64,000 nt of DNA from Anaerolineaceae bacterium UBA700 (GTDB taxonomy: Bacteria; Chloroflexota; Anaerolineae; Anaerolineales; Anaerolineaceae): NCBI GenBank assembly GCA_002298885.1, contig DBMK01000213.1, positions 19,768 to 83,767 on the forward strand, in the 5' to 3' direction. Position numbers and translations under genes: made by a program. Under the pieces are notes generated by a model, which saw only the letters and a program-made list of their open reading frames with translations, was not told the DNA's origin and did no database searches. Each line of letters begins with the position of its first letter. Position 1 is the stretch's first letter. Of the stretch, positions 11,401 to 20,655 are shown piece by piece.

Positions 11401-14400
11401 GAATTCGAGCGTTTGACCAGGTTGGAAGAGTGTTTCATCCCTAGCCATTACGCCATTGATCGAGAGCAAGCCATCGCTTACGGTAAGGGCGCCGCCAGAG
11501 GCGGGAATCCGCGACCAACCTATCGGCAAACTGGTGCCTGAAAAGCTTTCATCCAATACTGCACCCAAACGAAGCGCCCCATCTCCTAGATTCGCATCGA
11601 TGGCGCAGGTGCCGGAACCTGCGCTGAAATCTGCCACAGTGGTATCCGTCAGGCCCTGGGTGGTGAAGCTCCAGGTTTGATCTACGCCCAAAGGATTGCC
11701 GGATGCATCGCTTACCGTGCCTGAAACGGTTACGTAGTAAAGCTTATTGAAAGCCAGGTCAGCGTCCGGATTGAGGGTGGCGGTCAACGAAGTTGAATCA
11801 TAGGAAACTGCGGCAGGCACATCGCTGCTGGCGCCGTCGGTTCGCAAGCGGAAAGTACTGCCGATGATTGTTGCTGGATCCATTTCCTCGCTGAATGTGA
11901 CCGTCACATTCGCATTTAAGGCAATACCCGTAGCATTGCTGGCTGGCGAGTGGCTGGAGACCACCGGGGGTATAGTGTCGGCGGCATAGGTGGCCTGGTA
12001 AGCGCCATCGATTGCCGTAAAGAGCGCATATTCATAGCCCTTCATGGTTTGCTTTGTGAAAGTAATCTGATTTCCCCCAGCGATTATGGTTTGCAGGTCG
12101 TGACCGCCGGCTCGAACGGGGAGCATGAGCGTCAGCCTGGAGTCTGGCCTGGGAGCAGAAAAAGTGAAAGAGAGAAGATTGCCATCCCATTGAAGGTTCT
12201 TCACTTGTGCCTGGTTGCGGGCCAAAGAGAAATCCAGCAGCATTTCGGCGCTCCAAATCGGAATTCCGCGGCTGGCTGCATAATCCATCATGTTGTCTGC
12301 GAATGCCTGATAAGTTGAATAGTTCGGCGGGTGGAAGTTGGCAGTTAAGAAACCGTAATAGCCTTGATCAATGCTGGCATCGATCAATGTCTTGAAGGCG
12401 CTGAAGATGTTATTTCCCCATGTTTCATCCGGCAGCTGGGTGTTGGCCTGATATAGGTCGATAATATTCCCGGTGACGCCTGTGAAACGCATCGGCAGAC
12501 CGCTGCCGGTGAAATAACCCGGGTCGTTTCCAAGCCAGGATCCATTATGATAATAGTTAGTGTCCATCTGGATGCCATGCGCAGCCTCAATTGCTGCCTG
12601 GTCAGCCCAACCGGTCCATAAGATCCAGTGGTTGCGTACTGTGCGTGGTGCGAAGCCATAAGCGTTGATGAAGCTTTGCGTCATGCTGTCATAGACGGCG
12701 GTCATGCCGGAGATGGTGGGATTGGAAGCCTCACTGGTATCGTCGTAGTGCGGCGCTAGGCCGTTCCCATTGTCGCGCCAGGCATTGACCTCAGCGGGCG
12801 AAGGCGCGTTACTTAAGAGGTATGCTGTGTAGTACCCGCCGTGCGCATTTACATCCGCCATGAGCGCGTTGACGCACGTCCCGGAGCACCCCTCGGAATC
12901 ACCCGTCATAATCAGGGTGCCCTTTGTCTGGTTGGGAAAATACCACAGGCGGGGTAATGGCTGGGCGCTGGCGAGCATCTGCTCGATGGCATGCGACAGC
13001 ACGTGCATTTCCTCGTCCGCCTGGGGAATGGACATCTTGTTGGTATCGATCCAATTCGGCTGCCCGGCGCGACCAACGAACATGTCAATGGCGCGAATGC
13101 CGTCGATCCCATCGCCTTCCTGTCCAGCCCAGGCCGGGTTACCCTGGCGCATGTAAATGATTGAGCGCGCCAGGTCAAAGGCGAAGATCACCACCTGCCC
13201 GCTGCCACGATAGAAACTGGCAATTGCCGGACTGGCGGTGGTTGTGGTTGCATCAGTGTATAGCGTGGCTAAAGAGGAAGCTCCAGAAAGAGTGTATGTG
13301 TCGGCAGCGCCGTGGAATTGGATGGTGTTGCTGACAATCCCCTGCCCGATCGAAGTGGAAGTGTTGACCGCCAGGTAGCCTTCGGAGATTATGGTACCTG
13401 CGTCGGTCAAGCCGTATTGCGCCGCCAGCGCCTTAGCCGGGCGGAAAGCGATCAGTTTTCCCCCGCCCTGGACCCAGGTATCCAGCATGGAAATCTGGGC
13501 AGGGCTGAGGGACATCTCAGCCAGAAGGACGACTTTGTAAGATGTAAGAGCACTCGCTGTGATATTTGAAATGTCAGTCGCAAGGAAGGAATTGAATCCC
13601 TCGGCCCGTAGAATCTCGGTATAGTAGCGACCGAAAGGATTACTGGCATAGGCCGAATCGCTGATGATCAGGATTGGCCCGCCGGGTCCCTCATCGAGAG
13701 GCGGCGGCGGGGCTGAAGTTGTAGTAAAAGTCCATGTAAAGTCCTGCGCCACCGGGTTGCCCGCTACGTCTGAAACACCGCCGGTTCCGCCCTTGATTTT
13801 CGCGGTGTAGGTGTTCGAATATGCCAGAGTGTTTTGCGGGTCGAGCGTCGCAGTGAGGGAGGAGGCGATGTAGCTCACGACAGCCGGAACTAGCTGCCCG
13901 CCCGTATCCCGCAGCTCAAACGTGCTTGCGTTGATGCTGACGGGATTCATGGGCTCGCTAAAGGTCGCGGTGAGATTGCTTGTGACGGAGACACCGCTGG
14001 ATTGATTTAACGGATATACGCTGTTGACGACCGGCGCAGTCGAATCCGGCACGAAAGCGCGGGCAAAGATGACATCCGCCCAATAGTTGGCTCCGTTACC
14101 CTGTGTGGGGAATGCGCTTGAGCCGTAGTTATATACGCCGTTCGGACCTGATTCCCCGTTCACCAATGTTCTTAGCGGTGGGCTGCTGATGGTACTCAAT
14201 AACCCGGCTGCCGTATATGCAAAGAATCCTACTGGTGAAAAATAAGAGGCGATGTAGGTGGTATTTTCAGTGATATCGACCGGCTGGCTTAAACGCGCCT
14301 CCTGCCAGCCCTGAGCGGTTTCATTGGTAAAGTCGACGGATGCGAGCAGCGTTCCAGTAGAGGTCCACAAATGACCGGTGTGCACCCCGGTGACGCCGGC

Positions 14401-17376
14401 ACCCTTGTAATAGCGCAGCCCGAGGATTTTCCCGCTGTTAGCTGACTGGAATTTCACACCCACTTCAATCGGCTGGCTGTCAGTGGCGGCCGGGTTGTCA
14501 GGCGTAACGCTGCTGTTCCATAAGCTGTACTCCCGCGCAACGACAGTATCAAAGACGACATCGACCAAATAATTCCTGCCTTGATAGCCCTGGGAGGGAA
14601 ATGTACCACTTGGGCCATAATTGTACAGGCCGTTCGGGCCGTCGAAGCCATCCGCCAGGGCATGAACGGGCGCGTTGTCGACCCCGCTGCTCAAATCCCC
14701 AAGCGAGTAGGTGTAGTATGAGTCTGAATGGTAGGAAGCAATGTAAGTGGTATTGGCAGTCAACGGGATGGGTGTCGAGAAGATGACTTCCTGCCAGCCT
14801 GAGGCGCTTTCTGCAACAAATGTGCCTTCGGCCAGCATAACCCCGCTGCTGGTCCACAGGTGACCGATGTGGATACCGTCGTTGAGCGCATCTTTGTAAA
14901 AGCGCAGGCCGGTGATGTAGCCATTAACATCGGTGCGGAATTTGACCCCGACCTCCAACGCGCGATTATCGGACAACGTCACGCCGGTAGGAACCTGATT
15001 CGAATCCCAGATGCTGCACGGGCAGGTACGCAGGGAATTGACGTCAAAGAGGTTGCTTGCGCCGCTGGAAGATCCATCGGCAGCTGTGATCGAGAAGCCG
15101 GTTCCCTGGCTGGATAGGGTGACCGTTCCGGTCCAGGCGCCGCTGACAAAGCTGCCGGTGGCGGCGGGCTGGATGCTGTTTCCGCTTACGCTCAGGTTCG
15201 CCGTCCCGGTGTAAGTGACAACCGGGTTACCGGTTGCATCGCGAGCACGGATTGTGATATTGAACGGAGCATCTTTATAACGCGGCGAAGAGATTGCATC
15301 AATTGAAAAATGGTCGAGCACAGTTAGCGAAATGTTAACGGAGGCGAATCCTGACAGACTGCCAAAAGAGGCGCGCACGGTGTTCGAGAATGCACCGCTT
15401 GTAGCACCGGCGGTGAACAAGCCATTTATATCAATTGATCCGCCGCCGTTTGCCACACTCCAGGTGAAGGGAATGCCGGGGATAGCGGCGTTGCTTGCGT
15501 CGTAGCCTGTTGCCATGAACTGCTGCGTGACTCCAGCTATCACATTAGCCGGGTCAGGCGTTACGGTGATGTGGTGCAATGGACCGGGTAAGGTGTAGCT
15601 GACCACAGGGTCCGAGCCATCTAGAACCGGCACGTCGAGAGGGGATTGCAGGATAACACCCTCCTGGTCGGTAAAAACGTAGATCTTAGTGGTTATATCC
15701 GTCGTGCCGCTGAAATTGGCCATTATCTGCCGGGCGCCCGCATCGTAGGTGCCACCGGTTAGATTCGAATTGTGGATGGCCCTCAGGTACTGGCAGGCGT
15801 AATCCATCGAGACATACCTGGGATTGTAGGAAGCTATATTACGGGTGATCGCTTGCAGCGATGCGTTCCAGTCAGCCCTGGGCATGATGCCCTGGAAAGT
15901 ATATTCGTGGCTAAAAAGGGTTGCCAGGGAAAGGCTGTCCAGGGCGCGTTTCAGCCAGGCGGTGCCGTCCTCTGCGGACTGCGTGACACTGGTCCGGTCG
16001 TTTGCCAGCCATTCGTAGCCGGTAACATCGCGGATTTCCGAAATGCAGTTGAAGAATTTATTGTCCAATTCAGCATGACCGGGGATGGTCATGTAGTCGG
16101 CGTAATAAGGGTTTTGAGTCCGGTCGTAAGCCGTTCCAGATTGGTATTTGCGGTAGGGCCCGGCTGCCATCCAGGGGGTAGCAGGCGTGCCGGATTCCAG
16201 AAAGCCGGGGTCCATCATGGTGCCGATAAATTCCGTTCCCCAGGCTTGCAAGCCGGCAAAGGTATTGCTGCCGATCTCGTAATAATGCGGAACCAGGTAT
16301 TTTGAGATGGGGATATGATTGGCGTTGAACCATGTGGTCGCAGCCCCATAGTTCGCCTGCATGGTTGAATCGTCAAAATTAGCGCCAGCGTCATGGTTGA
16401 AGTAAAAGAAATCGGAGGTGCTGAAGGCGTGCACGGCGGCGGTGGCTTTGCCGGCGCTCACCAGGCCTGACAGGTCGGCTGCCTCGGCAGAGTCGATATC
16501 ATCGGTAAAGATTCCGGCCCAGGGGATAAAGCCGAAGCTGTTGGCGTCGTGGATCCACCAAAAAGGACCGGAGACATCATCCATGCGCATGGTGACGAAG
16601 GGCGGCAGGGACTGCAGGGCGAAAGGCTTGTGCGCCGCCCATACGATGCTGCGCCAGACCAGGTCATCCAGGCCAAACAGGGGTCCTTTGACAGCAACAG
16701 ACATCCAATCGTAGGTGCCCCACTGGACGGCCCGGCCCGAACCGTAGTTTTTTACCGCCAGAAAAGGCTGCGAACCGGTCATAGCAAGTGCAGAAACGCT
16801 GCCGTCCCCGGGCAAGGTGATGCCTGCCAGGGTCATATCCCCGGTGTTGATGGTTTCGCCTGGCGCATGGCGTTCAGTGATGTAGTGCGTTTGGGGTGCA
16901 AAAGACACCCCGGAAAGGGCGGCTTGAGTCGTATAGCCAAATCCGAAGATGCTGTTAACGAATGCGTAGGCGGGCGCGCTGCCATCCGTCGATAGGTAAT
17001 TATCAAAGTTGACCAGGCCGGTTCCGGCGCTCACGGCCGCGGTGATGCTGGCCTGCTCGCTGCCGTCGAGATAGTTTCCATTAGGGTCGAGCCGGCGGTG
17101 GCCGATGATGATTTCGGCATAATCGGCAATGTTGGCTGGGACGGTCGAGACAGCGATATCCACGACGGTGTGGGGTACGCCAAAATTATCGAGATAGGGC
17201 TGGATATATTTCTGAAAATCGTTAAAACCTTCGCTGCTTGAGTTAACCAGGACCATTGCATCGATGCGTGCAGTCCCTGCGGCCTTCACAACCCTGGGCG
17301 GGGTAAACGGCGCGGCCAGGTTGGAAACGACGAGGGTGATGAAAACAAATGCTGTGAGCAAAGATTTACGATTCAA
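8422..17376 (-). CDS. Giant secreted modular protein (2984 aa) with two Rossmann plus deacetylase-like units
   Basis: The start is TTG at 17376 with AGGAG 8 bases upstream; the stop is TGA at 8422. After a signal peptide, residues 30-250 form a glutamine-amidotransferase-like Rossmann region and 255-545 a NodB-like region (MRMDDVSG). Two Ig-like domains follow, then two DUF4082 domains (about 782-940, 952-1100), a Big_5 domain, a second Rossmann region (1230-1438) and a second deacetylase-like region with TGDSEG and PHYDD motifs (1484-1715). Next come another Big_5, two LamG-like regions, an FN3-like domain, a cadherin-like domain (2612-2702), the PASFFG domain (2705-2805) and the GWNLVSF module (2810-2984) ending SVDYP. 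Its last 550 residues closely match the end of the neighbouring giant. The Rossmann-deacetylase pairing recalls exopolysaccharide-processing enzymes, but this is inference only. The gene lies 47 bp after the small anchored protein, so co-transcription is likely. Confidence 0.9.
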   Translation of the reverse strand: MNRKSLLTAFVFITLVVSNLAAPFTPPRVVKAAGTARIDAMVLVNSSSEGFNDFQKYIQPYLDNFGVPHTVVDIAVSTVPANIADYAEIIIGHRRLDPNGNYLDGSEQASITAAVSAGTGLVNFDNYLSTDGSAPAYAFVNSIFGFGYTTQAALSGVSFAPQTHYITERHAPGETINTGDMTLAGITLPGDGSVSALAMTGSQPFLAVKNYGSGRAVQWGTYDWMSVAVKGPLFGLDDLVWRSIVWAAHKPFALQSLPPFVTMRMDDVSGPFWWIHDANSFGFIPWAGIFTDDIDSAEAADLSGLVSAGKATAAVHAFSTSDFFYFNHDAGANFDDSTMQANYGAATTWFNANHIPISKYLVPHYYEIGSNTFAGLQAWGTEFIGTMMDPGFLESGTPATPWMAAGPYRKYQSGTAYDRTQNPYYADYMTIPGHAELDNKFFNCISEIRDVTGYEWLANDRTSVTQSAEDGTAWLKRALDSLSLATLFSHEYTFQGIMPRADWNASLQAITRNIASYNPRYVSMDYACQYLRAIHNSNLTGGTYDAGARQIMANFSGTTDITTKIYVFTDQEGVILQSPLDVPVLDGSDPVVSYTLPGPLHHITVTPDPANVIAGVTQQFMATGYDASNAAIPGIPFTWSVANGGGSIDINGLFTAGATSGAFSNTVRASFGSLSGFASVNISLTVLDHFSIDAISSPRYKDAPFNITIRARDATGNPVVTYTGTANLSVSGNSIQPAATGSFVSGAWTGTVTLSSQGTGFSITAADGSSSGASNLFDVNSLRTCPCSIWDSNQVPTGVTLSDNRALEVGVKFRTDVNGYITGLRFYKDALNDGIHIGHLWTSSGVMLAEGTFVAESASGWQEVIFSTPIPLTANTTYIASYHSDSYYTYSLGDLSSGVDNAPVHALADGFDGPNGLYNYGPSGTFPSQGYQGRNYLVDVVFDTVVAREYSLWNSSVTPDNPAATDSQPIEVGVKFQSANSGKILGLRYYKGAGVTGVHTGHLWTSTGTLLASVDFTNETAQGWQEARLSQPVDITENTTYIASYFSPVGFFAYTAAGLLSTISSPPLRTLVNGESGPNGVYNYGSSAFPTQGNGANYWADVIFARAFVPDSTAPVVNSVYPLNQSSGVSVTSNLTATFSEPMNPVSINASTFELRDTGGQLVPAVVSYIASSLTATLDPQNTLAYSNTYTAKIKGGTGGVSDVAGNPVAQDFTWTFTTTSAPPPPLDEGPGGPILIISDSAYASNPFGRYYTEILRAEGFNSFLATDISNITASALTSYKVVLLAEMSLSPAQISMLDTWVQGGGKLIAFRPAKALAAQYGLTDAGTIISEGYLAVNTSTSIGQGIVSNTIQFHGAADTYTLSGASSLATLYTDATTTTASPAIASFYRGSGQVVIFAFDLARSIIYMRQGNPAWAGQEGDGIDGIRAIDMFVGRAGQPNWIDTNKMSIPQADEEMHVLSHAIEQMLASAQPLPRLWYFPNQTKGTLIMTGDSEGCSGTCVNALMADVNAHGGYYTAYLLSNAPSPAEVNAWRDNGNGLAPHYDDTSEASNPTISGMTAVYDSMTQSFINAYGFAPRTVRNHWILWTGWADQAAIEAAHGIQMDTNYYHNGSWLGNDPGYFTGSGLPMRFTGVTGNIIDLYQANTQLPDETWGNNIFSAFKTLIDASIDQGYYGFLTANFHPPNYSTYQAFADNMMDYAASRGIPIWSAEMLLDFSLARNQAQVKNLQWDGNLLSFTFSAPRPDSRLTLMLPVRAGGHDLQTIIAGGNQITFTKQTMKGYEYALFTAIDGAYQATYAADTIPPVVSSHSPASNATGIALNANVTVTFSEEMDPATIIGSTFRLRTDGASSDVPAAVSYDSTSLTATLNPDADLAFNKLYYVTVSGTVSDASGNPLGVDQTWSFTTQGLTDTTVADFSAGSGTCAIDANLGDGALRLGAVLDESFSGTSLPIGWSRIPASGGALTVSDGLLSINGVMARDETLFQPGQTLEFAATFQAEPYQHIGFGANATTFENGPWILFSTGQSGTQLYARIVTSPIGPYNTGDDAISLGSQYLGSQHVYRIAWNAGSIELSIDGILKVTRPSNISDPMRVAASDFVINGNSLQVDWIRMASYTSPCNFTSRLFDTGEAANWDLLDWNANLPTGASLSLQYRLGNTADLGGAQWIPVTGNSPKTLAGNSQYIQYQVVLGTTNPYQTPVLQDVTFNYHAGADTTAPTISGLSAAPGGNGYEVISWNTDEPSDSLVQYGTNASSLFSSASSPALVVAHSITLSNLPTGTKYYFRVTSKDAANNGTAFPLAGEPPASFKTPAVIHTLTDTNLADFSAGSSSCTIDPGIGDGAVRLPLMIDENFYGTTLPADWTQPPWPGGGQATVSEGSLNVNGGIAGTTAAFSVGSTLEFIATFSNDPYQHVGFVNNLNFDSPWAIFSTNASSSFLYARVNGASMTDIQLPGSYLNAPHVYRIEWNATGFKFYIDGALVETIYTAITTPMIFAASDYVNNSNGISVDSVSLTPYISPCTLTSRVLDAAGTAVFSSIGWIGTTPAGTDLSLSVRTGTTITPDGTWTAFTPVTNGASLPDGWRYLQYQAQLSATDGSQTPVLADITIQYQIDLPPVAIDDIYTTTTDVLLTVASPGVLANDIDTDSDLLTAVKVTDPAHGTLSLNSNGSFTYTPTNGFSGSDSFTYKANDGTLGSNIATVSLQITAGGTPPLPASFFGLLHFNKDAPGVGTTIEATIPGVSGSFNTSVALDGSDLFYMLDVPGDISGTPAKEGGVEGDTVSFSIGGRILASASWHSGTHSQVDLNSFALDLLPGWNLVSFPLHPASTNPADVLSSIISRVDTVFAWNPDAVYPDSQWLMFAPGQGFGNTLSTLDEKMGFWVHVTPGATVTLSVSGSIPTSTSIPLSANGGGWNLVGFPAAGPKTVAAAAPSSTSMIFAYDAGDLADPWKMYDKNAPSWVNDLSSLAPGWGFWVQATTTGTWSVDYP

Positions 17377-17423
17377 TGGTTTCTCCTGCGATGCGAAGCA
17401 ATTGGTAATGGTGAAGCGATAGG

Positions 17424-17987
17424 CTAGGCGTGCTTTTTCCGCAGCAGCCAGGCGGCGCCGCCGAGCACTGCGGCAGCCGCACCAATGCCCGTTACCAGCC
17501 AGGCACTGCCAGAATCTCCGGCGGGGGTTTCAGGCGCCTTCCCGGATGGAATTGCCGTTTGGGTTGGGACGGCGGTGGGGACAGGCGGCGGAGTCGCCAG
17601 CGGGCCGGACGCGCTGGCGGAAAGGTCCAGGCTGACGTTGGTGCCGGAGTGCCATACCCCAATTTGATCGGCGATCACGCCGCCTACCTCGAAGTGGATT
17701 GTGTCGCCTTCCTTGCCGCCTTCGATGGAGCTGGTATCCGATTCATCCCCAACTACGTTCAAGCTGAAGACCGAATTGCCGTCGTACAGCATGGCGCGGG
17801 CAGTAGCGTATTCCCGCCCGCCAATCAGGGCACGCACGAGCGTGCCTTCCGGCACGTTTTGCCCGTTAATCTTGACCTGCCCGTAAAAGCTGGAAGGCAG
17901 GTTCGGAACGGCCAGGACGGGTGTGATCGCCAGCCCGCAGGCCATAATTGCCATAAAAATTGAGAAAAGAAGCGGTCTGTATTTCAC
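17424..17987 (-). CDS. Small membrane-anchored single PSSFYG-domain protein
   Basis: This 187-residue protein starts at GTG 17987, with AAAGGA 8 bases upstream. It has an N-terminal signal peptide (cleavage probably after VLA, about residue 26), then one copy of the shared domain: LPSSFYG near residue 31, VVGDESDTSSIEGG in the middle and WHSG at the end. A Pro/Thr-rich stalk follows, then a hydrophobic C-terminal helix and the basic tail RKKHA. This layout fits a protein secreted by Sec and held in the membrane by its C-terminus, with the domain displayed outside. It sits between two large secreted genes carrying the same domain. A structural or docking role is inferred. The domain looks like a beta-sandwich, but I cannot name a Pfam family for it. 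Confidence 0.85.
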   Translation of the reverse strand: MKYRPLLFSIFMAIMACGLAITPVLAVPNLPSSFYGQVKINGQNVPEGTLVRALIGGREYATARAMLYDGNSVFSLNVVGDESDTSSIEGGKEGDTIHFEVGGVIADQIGVWHSGTNVSLDLSASASGPLATPPPVPTAVPTQTAIPSGKAPETPAGDSGSAWLVTGIGAAAAVLGGAAWLLRKKHA

Positions 17988-18019
17988 AGTAAGATCCTTT
18001 AAGGGCTGCGTTCTATGGC

Positions 18020-18067
18020 CCAGCCGGGCCGGGGAAGCCTGTGCCAGGATTTTCCCGGCCTGGCTGG
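18020..18067 (-). promoter_or_regulatory. Intercistronic hairpin in the surface operon
   Basis: An imperfect GC-rich inverted repeat, with arms of about 16 bases (ccagccgggccgggg against ttcccggcctggctgg), lies between the stop at 18083 and the GTG at 17987. No T-run follows it on the minus strand, so it looks like a processing or stability element, not a terminator. Confidence 0.5.
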
Positions 18068-18082
18068 TAAGCTAGCTCCCGA

Positions 18083-19738
18083 TCAAGGGTAGGTCACTAC
18101 CCAGGAGGCGGCAGCGTTGGTATACATCCAGTAGCCCCAACCGGGCGTCAGGCTGGAAAGCGAATTAATGAACGACGGAGCGTTGCGATCAAAATTTTTC
18201 CACGGAATTGCATCGCCGTTGTGGTAGGCGAACACCTGGTTGACCGGAGCCGGGACTGCGCCAGGCAGAGCTTTGGCTGATGCAGCCGGGAACCCCACCA
18301 GGTTCCAGCCGCCAGCCGTGGTGTACAGGTTGATGGTGGTGCTGGTTGGAGCGGTGCCGGTCAAGGACAGCGTTACTGGGGCACCGGCGGTGATGTGAAT
18401 CCAGAAGCCGTTGCGCTCATCCAACGCTGACAGGGTATTCACGAAATCCGGAACGTAAGGCGAATAAATCAGCCAGTTCTTCTGGCTGACAGCGGCATTC
18501 CAGACGTACACCTGGTCGTAGCTGCCGAAGACGCTCGACAGCACCTGGGAGATGGCAGTGGTGGAGGGGTGCAGGTTGAATGAGACCAGGTTCCAGCCGG
18601 GATTAAGCACAATTTCGAAGAAGTTGAAGTCGAGCTGGGTGATCTCACCAGAATGCCAGGGGGCGCTGGCCACCGCCTTGCCGCCCATCCAGAATGTAAC
18701 CAGCTCTCCTTCAACGGCCCCTTCGCGGCCAGGTGTGCTGAGAACGTCACCGGGAACGATCATGGAGTAGGCCAGATTAACGCCATCTTGCACAACTACC
18801 GTATCTGCAATGGGCTGGCCCAAGCTGGGGATCCTGGCTTCGATCGGGGTGCCCAGGGCGGGCGGGGTGGGGAAGAAATGGATGCGGCCCCAGAAGGTGT
18901 GCGGCACCGGTGGCGGCTCCGTGGCGGAGGTGAAATCCAGCCGGGTGTGGGTGCCGGTGTGCCATTCGGCAGTGCCCAGGTCCGTACCGGCGATGCTGAA
19001 GGTGACCAGCTGGCCTTCCGCTGCGCCTTCGATTTCAGGCGTGCTGGTATTGTCGCCCGGCACATCCAGGGCGTACACCAGGGTTGCGCCATCCAGCGCG
19101 ATAGCGATGGATGCGATCGGGCTGGTCACGCCCGAAATCCTGGCCTCGATCAGTGCCCCGGGTTGGGGCGGGTTGGGGCTGATGTGGATCTCGCCGTAGA
19201 AGCTGGCCGGCAGCGGCGGCGGAGCCGCGGGCGTGGTCAGGTCGAACTGGGTATGGCTGCCAGTATGCCAGGGAGCAGCCCCCCCGCTGACCCCGCCGAT
19301 GCTGAATGTAACCAACTCGCCTTCGACGGCGCCCTCAATTTCTGGCGTGCCAGAAATGTCGCCCGGCACGTCCAGGGCGTACACCAGGGTGGCGCCGTCC
19401 AAAACGACGGTGGTGGTGGCAATCGGGCCGGTTACGCCAGCGACCCTGGCTTCAATGGACGCGCCGGGCTGTGGGCCTGGATCCATGTGAATTTCGCCGT
19501 AAAAGCTGGCGGGCATGGGTGGGGGACTGCTATCCGCCAGGCTGTGGGCAGCGGCGGCGGGGGCAGGCAGCGAAAAGCCAGCCAGGAGCACGCTCGCCAG
19601 GACCAGCAGGCGCAGCAGGCCGCGCCCAACCCGCGAAAAGCTGGCTCTCTGTTTAGTACGGGCGCAAAGGTTCATTTTCACCCCCATGACAATCTCTGGT
19701 ATGAATTCATGATGGTTCACTCGCTTTTTGCGGCTCAT
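18083..19738 (-). CDS. Secreted protein with three tandem PASFYG domains and GWNLVSF C-terminal module
   Basis: The 551-residue frame starts with ATG at 19738, overlapping the previous stop by ATGA. A start at 19675 (MNLCARTK, preceded by GGGGGTG) would give a more normal signal peptide, so either start is possible. After the signal, three copies of the shared domain follow at about 75-165, 172-265 and 272-368, each with P-x-x-F-(Y/W)-G, VPGD-x-x-STP-x-x-EGA and WH(T/S)G. Residues 375-551 are the double GWNLVSF/GWNLVGF module ending WVVTYP. No enzyme domain is present, so it is probably a structural or adaptor component of the same surface system. The third copy is the most divergent (PHTFWG). 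Confidence 0.88.
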   Translation of the reverse strand: MSRKKRVNHHEFIPEIVMGVKMNLCARTKQRASFSRVGRGLLRLLVLASVLLAGFSLPAPAAAAHSLADSSPPPMPASFYGEIHMDPGPQPGASIEARVAGVTGPIATTTVVLDGATLVYALDVPGDISGTPEIEGAVEGELVTFSIGGVSGGAAPWHTGSHTQFDLTTPAAPPPLPASFYGEIHISPNPPQPGALIEARISGVTSPIASIAIALDGATLVYALDVPGDNTSTPEIEGAAEGQLVTFSIAGTDLGTAEWHTGTHTRLDFTSATEPPPVPHTFWGRIHFFPTPPALGTPIEARIPSLGQPIADTVVVQDGVNLAYSMIVPGDVLSTPGREGAVEGELVTFWMGGKAVASAPWHSGEITQLDFNFFEIVLNPGWNLVSFNLHPSTTAISQVLSSVFGSYDQVYVWNAAVSQKNWLIYSPYVPDFVNTLSALDERNGFWIHITAGAPVTLSLTGTAPTSTTINLYTTAGGWNLVGFPAASAKALPGAVPAPVNQVFAYHNGDAIPWKNFDRNAPSFINSLSSLTPGWGYWMYTNAAASWVVTYP

Positions 19739-20622
19739 TCTTTACGGCGCGGCAGCAGCCAGACGGCGCCGCCCAGGATCACGATCACCACAATCGCCCC
19801 GACCAGCAGGATCGAGTCGGTTGAACCGGTCGTAGCGGCGCTTGCGGCGGGTGCAGCGGTGGGAGCGCCCTGATCTGTGCTTTCAGCTGCCTGGGTTGGG
19901 CCGGTAGGCTGGGAACTGCCCGCAGGATACGCCTGCGGGGCGGCCTGGATCGGCTGGACCTGGCTGGCGGTGGCGGTCAGGGATGCCGGTGTGGACAGGG
20001 CGCTGCCAGCCGGCGCGGTTGGGCTCAACTCCATGCTGACGGATGTTGCAGTGGCAGCGGGCAAGGGGGAGCTGGAAGGCGCCGGCTGAGTGCTGGTGGC
20101 GGTGGCGGGCTGGCCTGGTTGGGCCGTGTAGGAGGGTCGCGTACTAGGTTGCATTGTTGGCTGAGACGTGGGCTGGGCCGTTGGCTGCACCGTGGGCTGG
20201 GTGGTTGGGGTTGCTGAGGGCAGCGGGGTGGGCAGGGGGTTGGCGGATGACGCCGTGAGATCAAGGGAGTTGCTGGTGCCGGAATGCCACACCCCGGTTT
20301 GGTCGGCGCGCACGCCGCCGATCTCGAAGGTGATGACATCGTCCTCTTTGCCGCCCTCGATGGCGGGCGTGCTGGTGTCGTCGCCCGGTACGATCAGGCT
20401 ATAAACCGAGCCGCCCTCATACATCAGGGTGGTGCCCGTCGCGTAAGCCGTGCCGTTGATCAAAGCCCGCACGGCGGTGCCGGCTGGCACCAGTTGGGTG
20501 TTAACCCGCACCTGCCCGTAAAAGCTGGCGGGCAGGGGCGGGAAGGCCAGGGCCGGCGTGATGAGCATGGCGCCGGCCAGGCAGGCTACAAAGAAAGAGG
20601 AGAAAAGGCGTTTTAATTGCAA
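19735..20622 (-). CDS. Membrane-anchored single PASFYG-domain protein with long Pro/Thr/Gln stalk
   Basis: This 295-residue protein starts at TTG 20622, with AAAGGA 8 bases upstream. It has a signal peptide (TPALA near residue 26), one shared domain at about 30-125 (PASFYG, VPGDDTSTPAIEGG, WHSGTS), a low-complexity stalk of about 140 residues rich in Pro, Thr, Ser, Gln and Ala, and a C-terminal hydrophobic helix with basic tail PRRKE. It is a longer-stalked version of the 17424-17987 protein. The stalk would place the domain further from the membrane. Its stop overlaps the next start by four bases, suggesting translational coupling. Confidence 0.87.
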   Translation of the reverse strand: MQLKRLFSSFFVACLAGAMLITPALAFPPLPASFYGQVRVNTQLVPAGTAVRALINGTAYATGTTLMYEGGSVYSLIVPGDDTSTPAIEGGKEDDVITFEIGGVRADQTGVWHSGTSNSLDLTASSANPLPTPLPSATPTTQPTVQPTAQPTSQPTMQPSTRPSYTAQPGQPATATSTQPAPSSSPLPAATATSVSMELSPTAPAGSALSTPASLTATASQVQPIQAAPQAYPAGSSQPTGPTQAAESTDQGAPTAAPAASAATTGSTDSILLVGAIVVIVILGGAVWLLPRRKE

Positions 20623-20655
20623 GCGATAATCCTTTTGGTAAACAGGTTGCGGTTG

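Noticed and set aside
18653..19873. 406-codon plus-strand open frame opposite the PASFYG genes
   Set aside because: Antisense shadow of real minus-strand genes with signal peptides and repeated domains; its protein is low-complexity, without family likeness or an SD.
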